Shown one piece after another: positions 7,455 through 15,171 of a stretch of DNA of 64,000 bases (the first letter of the stretch is position 1; every line of letters begins with the position of its first letter). Under the pieces are notes generated by a model, which ran no database searches, was not told the DNA's origin, and saw only the letters and a list, made by a program, of their open reading frames with translations. The DNA lies in the NCBI RefSeq assembly GCF_029626175.1, contig NZ_JARUBM010000002.1, forward strand, positions 3,303,001 to 3,367,000. Reading direction: 5' to 3'. The position numbers were made by a program, and so were the translations under genes. This stretch comes from Micromonospora sp. WMMD1082 (GTDB taxonomy: Bacteria; Actinomycetota; Actinomycetes; Mycobacteriales; Micromonosporaceae).

Positions 7455-8573
7455 ATGTTGCCGGTGTCCATGGTCGGACGCGCCGGTGAGCTGGCTGAGC
7501 TGCACCGGGCCTGGTCCACCGTGGCCGCCGGCCGCCGCCGCTCGCCGGCCGTCGCGGTGGTCACCGGCGGCGCGGGCGTGGGCAAGAGCCTGCTGGTCGC
7601 CGCCGCGCTGGACGGCTTCGCCCCACGAGCCGAGGTGGTGCTCAGCGGAGCCGCCCGGCTGCACAGCCCCGCGCCGTACGACTGGTTGGCCGCCGTGCTG
7701 AGCGGCCGCGACACCGCCCGGCTCGACCTCCCGGCCGACGCGCTGGCCTGGCTCGCCCAGCAGCCCACCGCGCCACGCGAGCGCTACGCCCCCGGCACCC
7801 TGCTCCGCCTCGCCGTGCGTACCGTCCGGATGCTGGTCGGCGCCGGCCCGGCGGTGCTCGTGGTGGAGGACCTGCACGCCCTCGACCCGGCCAGCCTCAA
7901 CCTGGTCGGCGAGTTGGCCACCGCCGCCGGGCTGCCGGCCCTGCTGGTGGTGGCGACCAGGCCCGCCGCGCACGCGGTCGCGCCGGAACTCGCGGGCCGC
8001 ACCCTGGCGCGCCTCTGCGGGGTACGCGGCGCGGTGCGCCAGCATCTCGGGCCGCTGCGCCCCGCCGAGGTCGCCGAGGTGCTGACCCAGGTGTACGCGG
8101 GCCGCGCTCTCGCCGCCCGGCTGGTGCACGAGGTCTGGCGGCGCACCGGCGGCAACCCGTACGCGCTCACCGAACTGCTCGCCGCGCACGCCGGGCACGA
8201 CCCGGAGGCGCTGCTCGCTCCGCCCTTCCCGGCCGGGTCGCCGCCCCCGACCGTGCCCCCGTCCTCGCCCGCACCGGTGTCCCTGCCCTCGGCGGGCGGT
8301 CGGCCGCGCGGCGGCCCGCCGTTGCTCACCGTACCGGCCGCCCGGACCGCGCCGGCCGGGTTGACCGGTCGGGAGGTCGAGGTGCTGGAGTGCCTGGTCG
8401 CGGGGATGTCCAACAAGCAGGTGGCCCGCGCCCTCGGCATCTCGGTGCGGACGGTCACCGTGCACGTGTCCAACCTGCTGCGCAAGACCGGCTCCGCCTC
8501 ACGTACCGAGGCAGCACTCTGGGCGATCAAACACCGCTCCACCGTCCCGGCCCCAGCCGACCCGACCGGTTGA
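7455..8573 (+). CDS. ATPase-LuxR transcriptional regulator (short LAL-like)
   Basis: This 372-residue protein has an N-terminal AAA/STAND ATPase domain. Walker A is GGAGVGKS (about residues 37-44), Walker B is VLVVEDLHALDP. A Pro-rich linker (about 255-300) follows, then a C-terminal LuxR helix-turn-helix with LTGREVEVLECL, SNKQVARALGIS and VRTVTVHVSNLL. Large LAL activators run near 900 residues; this one lacks their long TPR/sensor region, so it may sense ATP or a small ligand directly. Start ATG 7455; an alternative ATG is at 7470. Its stop codon lies inside the palindromic repeat at 8569-8629. Confidence 0.75.
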   Translation: MLPVSMVGRAGELAELHRAWSTVAAGRRRSPAVAVVTGGAGVGKSLLVAAALDGFAPRAEVVLSGAARLHSPAPYDWLAAVLSGRDTARLDLPADALAWLAQQPTAPRERYAPGTLLRLAVRTVRMLVGAGPAVLVVEDLHALDPASLNLVGELATAAGLPALLVVATRPAAHAVAPELAGRTLARLCGVRGAVRQHLGPLRPAEVAEVLTQVYAGRALAARLVHEVWRRTGGNPYALTELLAAHAGHDPEALLAPPFPAGSPPPTVPPSSPAPVSLPSAGGRPRGGPPLLTVPAARTAPAGLTGREVEVLECLVAGMSNKQVARALGISVRTVTVHVSNLLRKTGSASRTEAALWAIKHRSTVPAPADPTG

Positions 8574-8629
8574 TCATGAAGTTGCTGTCGCGACACGCCG
8601 GGCGGGGTGACAACAACTTCATGATCAAC
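8569..8629. repeat. 61 bp palindromic repeat, copy A
   Basis: GTTGATCATGAAGTTG starts the left arm and its reverse complement ends the right arm. The arms extend to 21 bases with one mismatch and enclose a 19-base GC-rich loop. It lies in a convergent gap and supplies the TGA of the upstream gene (8571-8573). Copies B (34426-34486) and C (23601-23659) belong to the same family. It may act as a bidirectional terminator. A G-rich tract follows up to 8700. Confidence 0.75.
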
Positions 8630-8672
8630 GGGGAGGTGGGGGTGGAGAGGGGAGTGGGGTGGGGGTGGGGGG

Positions 8673-9047
8673 TCAGGCTTCGGGGGGGAGGGTGGTGGTG
8701 AGGGTGTTCAGGTGGACTGTGGCGTCGGAGACGGTGGCTATCTGGTCGGCCAGGACGTAGACGGCGCCGGTGGGGACGAGGTCGGTGGAGACCTTCAGGT
8801 AGCCGGTGCGCAGCAGCCGGGCGGCCAGGTCCGCCGGCACGTCCGGCTCCTCCACGGTCGCGGATTCGATCAGCTCGTCCAGGCTGCTGCCGGGATCGGT
8901 GGTCGGTGCCTGCACGGTCACCGCGTTGGGGTCGCCGCGCTGGACGAGATCCACCGTGCCCACCTCGATGCCGGCCGAATCGACCACCCGCATGCCGGTG
9001 GTGACCCGCGAGACGGTCGCCTGCTGATCGATGCCCTGCTGCTCCAT
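8673..9047 (-). CDS. PRC-barrel-like small protein of unknown function
   Basis: The 124-residue protein begins with QQATVSRVTTGMRVVDS-type sequence followed by GIEVGTVDLVQRG, the strand-turn-strand pattern of PRC-barrel or DUF2171 proteins. A second half (LLRTGYLKVSTD, AVYVLADQIATV) looks like another copy of the same fold. No membrane segment or catalytic motif is seen. Such proteins are often general adaptors in RNA or stress physiology, but nothing here gives a specific role. It is transcribed towards the repeat at 8569-8629. Confidence 0.55.
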   Translation of the reverse strand: MEQQGIDQQATVSRVTTGMRVVDSAGIEVGTVDLVQRGDPNAVTVQAPTTDPGSSLDELIESATVEEPDVPADLAARLLRTGYLKVSTDLVPTGAVYVLADQIATVSDATVHLNTLTTTLPPEA

Positions 9048-9130
9048 GCCTGCGCGGTTCCCGCCCTCCGCTCTCCCTAAACCCCGCCAGATCTTGGTGC
9101 CAAACGGCCCCCGGGAGGGTCAGGATCTTC

Positions 9131-9355
9131 TCACCGGCGGGGGGAGAGCTCGCGCCAGGTGTCGGGGCCGTGGAGCAGTGCGCGTACCGTCTCTTCGGCC
9201 TCGTCGACGGTGTCGTACTCGAAGAACCGGGAGATCCCCTCGGCGCCGCCGGCCCGCTGCTCGACGAACCACCGGTCGGCGTCCGCCCGGAGGAAGACAT
9301 CCCGCCGGGCCAGCCGCCCCCATTTCCCGTTCCACCAGTGCTTTCGCTGCTCCAT
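9131..9355 (-). CDS. Small conserved-looking hypothetical protein (74 aa)
   Basis: A 74-residue soluble protein starting MEQRKHWWNGKWGRL, with many aromatic and charged residues and good coding character. A WFVEQRAGG stretch and an acidic helix DEAEETVRALL are its visible features. I do not recognise a family. It is a single gene with about 80 bases to the PRC-like gene downstream and a terminator hairpin behind its promoter side. Confidence 0.55.
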   Translation of the reverse strand: MEQRKHWWNGKWGRLARRDVFLRADADRWFVEQRAGGAEGISRFFEYDTVDEAEETVRALLHGPDTWRELSPRR

Positions 9356-9390
9356 GGCGGGACTCTATCGAACATCCGTTCGACCCAATG

Positions 9391-9419
9391 CGGCCCCTGC
9401 GGGAATCCCGCAGGGGCCG
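9391..9419 (-). terminator. Strong hairpin downstream of mscL
   Basis: CGGCCCCTGCGGG and its exact complement CCCGCAGGGGCCG flank a 3-base loop, a 13 bp stem. It lies 18 bases beyond the mscL stop (9437). There is no T-run, as is usual in high-GC actinobacteria. Confidence 0.7.
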
Positions 9420-9436
9420 ATGTGCGGTGGGTGGAT

Positions 9437-9898
9437 TCAGCGCGCGGTGGGCGGTTCCTCCCGGCGACCGAGCACGTCGTCCAGCGCGGCGCGCTGCTGG
9501 CCGGGGGTGGTCCGGCCGGTGGCGACGAGCGCGTCCCGGATCTCGGTGAGCAGCTTGACCTCCTCGCTCGGCGCGGCCGGCGGCGGCTCCTCGCCGCGCT
9601 TGCGCCGCTCGGCCAGCTTGTTCATCGGGAACACCACCAGGAAGTAGAGCACCGCGGCGGTGAGGATGAAGGTGACCAGGGCGTTGAGGAACTGACCCCA
9701 CTCGATGGCGTTGTCGGTCCCCAGCTCGACGCGGGCGCCCGGCCCGGCCTCGGTCGCACCGACCAGTTTGATGAGCGGTTCCAGGAAGGACGTGGTGAAC
9801 GACGTCACCAGCGCCGTGAACGCGGCGCCGATGACGATGCCGACCGCGAGGTCGACCACGTTGCCGCGCATGATGAAGTCCTTGAAGCCCTTGAGCAT
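9437..9898 (-). CDS. mscL: Large-conductance mechanosensitive channel MscL
   Basis: The 153-residue protein matches MscL throughout. The N-terminal helix LKGFKDFIMRGNVVDLAVGIVIGAAF runs into TM1, whose glycine/alanine pore lining is visible. A periplasmic loop follows, then TM2 (about 68-92, FLNALVTFILTAAVLYFLVV) and the amphipathic C-terminal helix (EEVKLLTEIRDAL) that forms the cytoplasmic bundle. The channel opens under membrane tension to release solutes on hypo-osmotic shock. It is slightly longer than the usual 130-140 residues because of a longer tail. It is transcribed alone and ends at a strong terminator. Confidence 0.95.
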   Translation of the reverse strand: MLKGFKDFIMRGNVVDLAVGIVIGAAFTALVTSFTTSFLEPLIKLVGATEAGPGARVELGTDNAIEWGQFLNALVTFILTAAVLYFLVVFPMNKLAERRKRGEEPPPAAPSEEVKLLTEIRDALVATGRTTPGQQRAALDDVLGRREEPPTAR

Positions 9899-9937
9899 CC
9901 GTACTCCCGAGGTGTCCGGTTTTCCGTCGGGGACAAC

Positions 9938-10621
9938 CTATGCCCCGGGCGAGGGCTCCAGAAAAGCGCCGGCCTCCCGGGCGGCGAGCTCCGGGTCACC
10001 GGCCCGGATCGCGGCCACCAGCCGGCCGTGGTCGACGTGGCGTTCCGGCACCAGCTCGTCACCCATGGCCTGGGCGACGGTGCTGCGCAGCGCGGTGCCG
10101 ACGGAGGCGTACAGCTCGGCGAGCATGGCGTTGTGCGCCGCCGCGACCACCGCGGTGTGCAGTGCGGCGTCGGCCTCCACGAACTCGGCGACCCGGCCGC
10201 CGCGCCAGGCCGCCTCGCGGGCGGCGAGCGCCACGTCGAGGGCGGTCAGGTCCTCGGGGGTACGCCGCCGTGCGGCGAGCCGTGCGGCCTCCACCTCGAA
10301 GGCGCGGCGTACCTCGATCACCTCGGTCATCCGGTCGTCGGTGAGCCGGCGGGCCACCACCGGGGCGAGTTCGTCGGTGGAGAGCACGTAGGTGCCCGAT
10401 CCCTGCCGGCATTCCAGCACTCCGGCGTGGGCCAGGGCCCGGACCGCCTCGCGCACCGTGTTGCGCCCCACGCCGAGCGCCTCGACCAGCTGGGGCTCGG
10501 TCGGGATCCGGCCGCCCACCGGCCACTCGCCGTCCATGATCCGCTGACGGAGCTGGGCGATGGTCTCCCGGACCCGCCGGCCTCGGGGCGGGACGGGGGC
10601 GGCGTCGACCCGCGGTGGCAC
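9938..10621 (-). CDS. GntR-family regulator, FadR subfamily
   Basis: The 227-residue protein has a GntR winged helix (about residues 18-80: LRQRIMDGEWPVGGRIPTE, LVEALGVGRNTVREAVRAL, GTYV). An all-helical FCD effector domain follows (about 90-220), with the acidic/His pattern of metal-containing FCD domains (EVIEVRRAFE, EADAALHTAV, HVDHGRLV). Such regulators respond to small organic acids. It is divergent from the MFS carrier at 10672, separated by 50 bases, so it most likely controls that transporter. Confidence 0.88.
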   Translation of the reverse strand: MPPRVDAAPVPPRGRRVRETIAQLRQRIMDGEWPVGGRIPTEPQLVEALGVGRNTVREAVRALAHAGVLECRQGSGTYVLSTDELAPVVARRLTDDRMTEVIEVRRAFEVEAARLAARRRTPEDLTALDVALAAREAAWRGGRVAEFVEADAALHTAVVAAAHNAMLAELYASVGTALRSTVAQAMGDELVPERHVDHGRLVAAIRAGDPELAAREAGAFLEPSPGA

Positions 10622-10671
10622 TGGTTACATCCCCTCGCCGGAATTCATCCCATGATTGTAGGTTGGCGGTC

Positions 10672-11949
10672 ATGACGCCGCCACCCGCCGGCACCCCCGC
10701 GCCCGCCGCCGGCGAGGCGGCACTCGCGGCACTCGCCGATCCGCCCGACGCCACCGGCTCACCGCGTGCCCGTGGCGGGCTGCTGGTGCTGGCCGGGATG
10801 CTGCTGGTGGCGCTCAACCTGCGGGCCGCGGTCACCAGTCTCGGCGCACTGCTCGACGAGGTACGCCTCGGGCTGGCCCTGTCCGGCGCGATGGCCGGCT
10901 TCGTCACCACCCTGCCCACCATCGCGTTCGCCGGCCTGGGGGCGGCCACCCCGTGGCTGGTTCGCCGGCTCTCCCCGGCCCGGCTGCTGGTGCTGGCGAT
11001 GCTGGCCCTCGCCGCCGGGCAGGTGCTGCGGGTGGTCACCGGCTCCGCCGTGGTCTTCCTGCTCACCAGCGCGCTCGCGCTGGCCGGGATCGCGGTGGCG
11101 AACATCCTCCTGCCGATGCTGGTCAAGCAGCACTTCCCGCACCGCACCGGGCTGGTCACCGGGGCGTACACGATGGCGCTGACCGTGGGCACGACGGTGG
11201 CCGCCGCCGCGGCGGTGCCGGTCGCGCACGCCTTCGGTTCCTGGCGGGCCGGGCTGGGTGTCTGGGCCGGGCTGGCGGCGGTGGCCGTACTCCCGTGGCT
11301 GCCGGCGGCGCTGCGCAACCGCACCGCCGCGCGGCGGGCGACCGGGGGCGCGCCGGCGTCCCGGACCCGCATCCGGCCGGGACGCACCCGGCTCGGCTGG
11401 GCGATGGCCGTCTACTTCGGGGCGCAGTCGCTGAGCGGGTACGCGATCATGGGTTGGCTGGCCCAGCTGTTCCGGGACGCCGGTTTCCGCCCGCAGGACG
11501 CCGGGCTGCTGCTCGCCGGCGTGACCGCGCTCGGGGTGCCGATCGCGCTGCTGATGCCGACGCTGGCCGGCCGGCTGGGTAGCCTGCGTCCGTTGATCTT
11601 CGGGCTCACCACCGCCTCCAGCCTGGCGTACCTGGGCCTGGCGTTCGCGCCGCGCGGCGCGGCGGTGCTGTGGGTGGTGCTGCTGGCGTTCGGGCAGGGC
11701 GCGTTCCCGCTGATCCTGACCACCATCGGCCTGCGGGCCCGCACCGCCGACGGGACGGTCGCGCTGTCGGCCTTCGCGCAGAGCACGGGATACGTCATCG
11801 CGGCGCTGGGACCGCTGCTCGTCGGGATCCTCTACGAGACGACCGGGGGATGGGTGGCGCCGATCGGCTTCCTGCTGGCCGCGCTCGCGGTGCAGACCGG
11901 CGCGGGAGTGCTGATCGCCCGTCCCCGCTACATCGAGGACGAGCGCTGA
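10672..11949 (+). CDS. MFS transporter, CynX/NimT type
   Basis: The 425-residue protein has about 12 membrane helices. After a short Ala/Pro-rich cytoplasmic start comes GGLLVLAGMLLVALNLRAAV, the N-terminal signature of the CynX/NimT (cyanate or nitroimidazole) carrier branch. The middle loop (about 220-235, RNRTAARRATGG) separates two six-helix halves. The real substrate is unknown. The ATG at 10672 is used because earlier in-frame codons lie in the intergenic region. It is divergent from a FadR-type regulator, which is the likely controller. Confidence 0.8.
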   Translation: MTPPPAGTPAPAAGEAALAALADPPDATGSPRARGGLLVLAGMLLVALNLRAAVTSLGALLDEVRLGLALSGAMAGFVTTLPTIAFAGLGAATPWLVRRLSPARLLVLAMLALAAGQVLRVVTGSAVVFLLTSALALAGIAVANILLPMLVKQHFPHRTGLVTGAYTMALTVGTTVAAAAAVPVAHAFGSWRAGLGVWAGLAAVAVLPWLPAALRNRTAARRATGGAPASRTRIRPGRTRLGWAMAVYFGAQSLSGYAIMGWLAQLFRDAGFRPQDAGLLLAGVTALGVPIALLMPTLAGRLGSLRPLIFGLTTASSLAYLGLAFAPRGAAVLWVVLLAFGQGAFPLILTTIGLRARTADGTVALSAFAQSTGYVIAALGPLLVGILYETTGGWVAPIGFLLAALAVQTGAGVLIARPRYIEDER

Positions 11950-11959
11950 GTCGGTGGTG

Positions 11960-12316
11960 TCAGGAGGAGGCGGGCGTGGGGTCGCCGGCGACCGCCTGGT
12001 CCACGGTGGGATAGGTGTGCAGCACCTCGACCAGGCCGCTCACCTCCAGGATGCGCAGCACGCCCCGCTGCGGCGCGGCCAGCCGGACGACGCCGCCGGC
12101 CTCGTCGCAGCTGTTCTTCGCGCGGACGAACACCGACAGGCCGGTGGAGTCGCAGAACGACACGTCCGACAGGTCGAACACGAGGCGGCTGCGCCCCTTG
12201 TCGAGCAGGTCGGTGATCTGGTCCTGCAACTGCGGCGCGGTGGCCATGTCCAACTCGCCTGCGACCGACACGACGACCACGTCACCGCGCTGCTCCGTGT
12301 GCACCGTCAAGGACAT
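11960..12316 (-). CDS. STAS-domain anti-sigma factor antagonist (RsbV/BldG type)
   Basis: The 118-residue protein is a single STAS domain. GELDMATAPQLQDQI and LVFDLSDVSFCDSTGLSVF contain the phosphorylatable serine (DSTGL) that a GHKL anti-sigma kinase would modify. In the unphosphorylated state it binds the anti-sigma factor and frees a sigma factor. The ATG at 12316 has AGGAGG seven bases upstream, whereas a longer frame starts without one. It lies convergent with the MFS gene and divergent from the rsbR operon, so it could join that partner-switching network. Cognate anti-sigma and sigma factors are not in the window. Confidence 0.85.
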   Translation of the reverse strand: MSLTVHTEQRGDVVVVSVAGELDMATAPQLQDQITDLLDKGRSRLVFDLSDVSFCDSTGLSVFVRAKNSCDEAGGVVRLAAPQRGVLRILEVSGLVEVLHTYPTVDQAVAGDPTPASS

Positions 12317-12480
12317 TCGCCAGACCTCCTGTTTATCGGTGGAACGGTATCCCACCCGGGCCGTAGTACGCAGAACGGGAGCAGGATCAGGTGTCGCCGA
12401 TCATTCCCTTGCTGTGCGGCAATTAGTTTGTGAGTCCCCGGTGATAGAGTCCGCCCGGTCCAGGTCTAGGGGGTATTGCC

Positions 12481-13341
12481 ATGGCGCTCAGCGCTGACGA
12501 GAGCGGTCGACTGGGCGACCTGCTGACCAGCCGTGCCGAGCAGATCACCCAGCGGTGGATCGAGGTCGTCGCCGGGCAACTGCGCGGCCGGCTCAGCCAG
12601 GCCGAGCTGGTCCGGCAGGTGCAGGAACTGCACCGCGCCCTGACCGGCGCGCTCGGCAAGGGTGCGGTCGACCTGACCAGCGAGGAGGCCACCGAGCTGC
12701 GGGCCGTGCTCACCGAGCTGTCCCGCGGGCAGGCCCGGGAGGGCTTCTCCGCCACCGAGACCGCCACCGGCGTGTTCGCGCTCAAGGACGCGCTGCTCGC
12801 CGCGATGGAGGTCGAGCAGAACGCCGCGTCGCTGCGCGACTACGTGGCCTTCTCCGCGCTGGTCGACCAGATGGGTCTGTTCACCTTCGAGAGCTACGTC
12901 CGCACCCGGGAGAGCCTGATCGCGGACCAGGCGGAACAGTTGCTGGAACTCTCCACCCCGGTGGTCAAGCTCTGGGAGGGTGTGGTGGCGGTGCCGCTGG
13001 TCGGCACGCTCGACTCGGCCCGCGCCCAGGTGGTGATGGAACGACTGTTGCAGACCCTGGTCGACACCGGCTCGCCGTACGCGATCATCGACATCACCGG
13101 CGTGCCGGCGGTGGACACCCAGGTCGCCCAGCACATCCTGAAGACCGTGGTGGCCGCCCGGCTGATGGGCGCCGACTGCATCATCTCCGGCATCCGCCCG
13201 CAGATCGCCCAGACCATCGTCGCGCTCGGCATCGAGTTCGGCGACATCGCCACCAAGGCCAGTCTCGCCGACGCGCTGCGGCACGTGTTGCGGCTCACCG
13301 GCGTCGAGACCACCCGCCGCCAGCCGCGCCGGGAGGCGTGA
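12481..13341 (+). CDS. rsbR: RsbR-type stressosome co-antagonist
   Basis: This 286-residue protein joins an N-terminal helical RsbRD-like sensor region (about 1-150, ITQRWIEVVAGQL, ETATGVFALKDALL) to a C-terminal STAS domain (about 160-275). The STAS part shows AIIDITGVPAVDTQVAQHIL and MGADCIISGIRPQIAQTIV. The threonine in VDTQ matches the RsbT-phosphorylated site of RsbR proteins. RsbR builds the stressosome scaffold with RsbS and holds RsbT until stress. Its TGA overlaps the ATG of rsbS (TGATG), so the genes are coupled. It is the first gene of a six-gene run. Confidence 0.9.
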   Translation: MALSADESGRLGDLLTSRAEQITQRWIEVVAGQLRGRLSQAELVRQVQELHRALTGALGKGAVDLTSEEATELRAVLTELSRGQAREGFSATETATGVFALKDALLAAMEVEQNAASLRDYVAFSALVDQMGLFTFESYVRTRESLIADQAEQLLELSTPVVKLWEGVVAVPLVGTLDSARAQVVMERLLQTLVDTGSPYAIIDITGVPAVDTQVAQHILKTVVAARLMGADCIISGIRPQIAQTIVALGIEFGDIATKASLADALRHVLRLTGVETTRRQPRREA

Positions 13342-13754
13342 TGGAGCGGGTGCCGATCCTCAAGATCGGCGACATCCTGCTGGTCTCCATCCAGGTCGAC
13401 ATGTCCGACCAGACGGCGGTCGCGCTCCAGGAGGACCTGGCCGAGCGGATCGTCGCCACCGGCTGCCACGGCGTGATCATCGACATCACGGCGCTGGACA
13501 TCGTCGACTCCTTCGTCGGGCGGATGCTCTCCACCATCGCCTCGATCTCCCGGGTGCTCGACGCGGAGACGGTCGTCGTGGGCATGCGTCCGGCGGTCGC
13601 CATCACCCTGGTCGAGTTGGGGCTGTCGCTCAACGGCATCCGCACCGCGCTGAACGTCGAGCGGGGGATGGAGCTCGTCGCGGTCGACCGGGCGTACGAC
13701 GACCACCACGAACTCCCCGACGAGCCGCACCCAGAGTCGACGGCGTCGCCGTGA
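13341..13754 (+). CDS. rsbS: RsbS-type stressosome antagonist
   Basis: The 137-residue protein is a stand-alone STAS domain beginning MERVPILKIGDILLVSIQVD, the RsbS signature. GVIIDITALDIVDSFVGRML carries the serine (VDSF) phosphorylated by RsbT, and VVVGMRPAVAITLVELG follows. It forms the stressosome core with RsbR. It starts inside the rsbR stop and its end overlaps the rsbT start at 13751, a tight R-S-T order as in Bacillus. An acidic tail (about 120-137) exceeds the usual RsbS length. Confidence 0.92.
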   Translation: MERVPILKIGDILLVSIQVDMSDQTAVALQEDLAERIVATGCHGVIIDITALDIVDSFVGRMLSTIASISRVLDAETVVVGMRPAVAITLVELGLSLNGIRTALNVERGMELVAVDRAYDDHHELPDEPHPESTASP

Positions 13755-14170
13755 CCAGCGGGGTCGACCTCGACCGGCCGCAGGAGCAGACGGTCGGCAG
13801 CGACGAGGACGTGGTCCGCGTCCGCCAGCTGGTGCGTACGGTGGCGGTGGCGGTCCGGCTCTCCCTGGTCGACCAGACCAAGGTGGTCACCGCGGCCAGC
13901 GAGCTTGCCCGCAACACCCTCGTCTACGGCGGTGGCGGCACCGTCGAGGTGGCCGCCGTCGACAACGGCCGCAGGTCCGGCATCAGGATCGTCTTCGCCG
14001 ACGCCGGTCCCGGCATCGCCGACCTGGACCTCGCGCTGACCGATGGCTACACCACCGGCGGTGGCCTCGGCCTCGGCCTCAGTGGTGCCCGGCGGCTGGT
14101 CGACGAGTTCGACGTACAGACCGCACCCGGCCAGGGCACCCGGATCACGATCACCAAGTGGTCCCGGTGA
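13751..14170 (+). CDS. rsbT: RsbT-type serine/threonine kinase
   Basis: The 139-residue protein is a GHKL ATPase. The N box is ASELARNTLVYGG, G1 is FADAGPGI, and G2 is TGGGLGLGLSGARRLVDEF, ending with GTRITITKW. RsbT phosphorylates RsbR and RsbS under stress, then leaves the complex to activate a PP2C phosphatase such as the REC-PP2C protein at 16522. It overlaps rsbS by four bases and the next gene by GTGA, so expression of all three is coupled. Confidence 0.92.
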   Translation: MTSGVDLDRPQEQTVGSDEDVVRVRQLVRTVAVAVRLSLVDQTKVVTAASELARNTLVYGGGGTVEVAAVDNGRRSGIRIVFADAGPGIADLDLALTDGYTTGGGLGLGLSGARRLVDEFDVQTAPGQGTRITITKWSR

Positions 14171-15171
14171 CCGGCGAGCAGGTCTCCGCCCGGGGCAGTT
14201 GGTTCCGGGCGGAGGACGGCAGCGCCGTGCGGCGGGCCGCCGAGCGGCTGGGCGACCAGTTGGGCATGCCCACCGCCCGGATCGCCGACCTGGCCATCGT
14301 CGCCGCCGAGCTGACCAGCAACCTGATCAAGCACGCCGACGACGGGGTGCTGCTGCTGCGGCCGGTACGCCGCGAGCTGGACGCCGGCGTGGAGATGGTC
14401 GCGATCGACACCGGGCCGGGCATGGTCGACCTCACCCACTCCGCCCGCGACGGGCACTCCACCGCCGGCACTCTCGGCATCGGACTGGGGGCGATCGTCC
14501 GCCAGGCGAGCTGGTTCGACGCGTACTCGCGACCGGGGCGGGGCACCGTGATCGCCGTACGGGTCTTCGCCGACGCGGAGACCGACCCTCCCTGGGTCGG
14601 TGGGCTCACCCGGCCACTGAGCGGGGAGACGGTCAGCGGGGACGGTCACGCCGCCCGGATCGTCGGCGAGCGTCGCCAGGTGCTGGTCACCGACGGCCTG
14701 GGGCACGGACCACTGGCCGCCGCGGCCACCGACGCCGCGCTCACCGCGTTCCGGGACGCCCCGGCGGCGCCGCCGGCCGAGGTGGTCGGGCATCTGCACC
14801 GGGCGATGTCGCACACCCGTGGCGCGGCCCTCGCCGTGGCCGAGCCGGACCCGGCCGCCGGGGTGCTGCGCTACGCCGGGCTGGGCAACATCGCCGGTGC
14901 CGTGGCCACCGTCGACGGCCGTCGACGCGGCCTGGTCTCGCTGCCCGGCATCGCCGGCCACCAGCGACCGGTGATCCGACAGTACGACTACCCCTTCGAC
15001 GCCGGCAGCCTGCTGGTCATGCACACCGACGGCGTGGCCGACCGGTGGCAGCTGTCCGACTACCCCGGTCTGAGCGGGCGATCGCCGCTGGTGATGGCCG
15101 CCACCCTGCTGCGCGACGCGGGGATCCGGCGCGACGACGCCGGGGTGCTGGTGGCGAGGTCCTGGTCGTGA
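14167..15171 (+). CDS. GHKL ATPase fused to PP2C-like (RsbX/SpoIIE) domain
   Basis: The 334-residue protein has an N-terminal GHKL domain: LAIVAAELTSNLIKHADDG (N box), AIDTGPGM (G1), STAGTLGIGLGAIVR (G2). A C-terminal phosphatase-like domain follows (about 175-334) with VTDGLGHGPLAAAA, LAVAEPD, AGLGNIAG and MHTDGVADRW. Several PP2C metal aspartates are retained. In stressosome clusters this protein is placed like RsbX, which resets RsbR and RsbS by dephosphorylation. Here a kinase-like fold is fused to it, so it may both bind a partner and reset the complex. The GTG at 14167 was chosen because it overlaps the rsbT stop. Confidence 0.82.
   Translation: MTGEQVSARGSWFRAEDGSAVRRAAERLGDQLGMPTARIADLAIVAAELTSNLIKHADDGVLLLRPVRRELDAGVEMVAIDTGPGMVDLTHSARDGHSTAGTLGIGLGAIVRQASWFDAYSRPGRGTVIAVRVFADAETDPPWVGGLTRPLSGETVSGDGHAARIVGERRQVLVTDGLGHGPLAAAATDAALTAFRDAPAAPPAEVVGHLHRAMSHTRGAALAVAEPDPAAGVLRYAGLGNIAGAVATVDGRRRGLVSLPGIAGHQRPVIRQYDYPFDAGSLLVMHTDGVADRWQLSDYPGLSGRSPLVMAATLLRDAGIRRDDAGVLVARSWS

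Noticed and set aside
12466..12481. GGGTAT as a SigB-type -10 for rsbR
   Set aside because: No GTTT-type -35 is at the right spacing, and the G-run is better placed as a ribosome-binding site.
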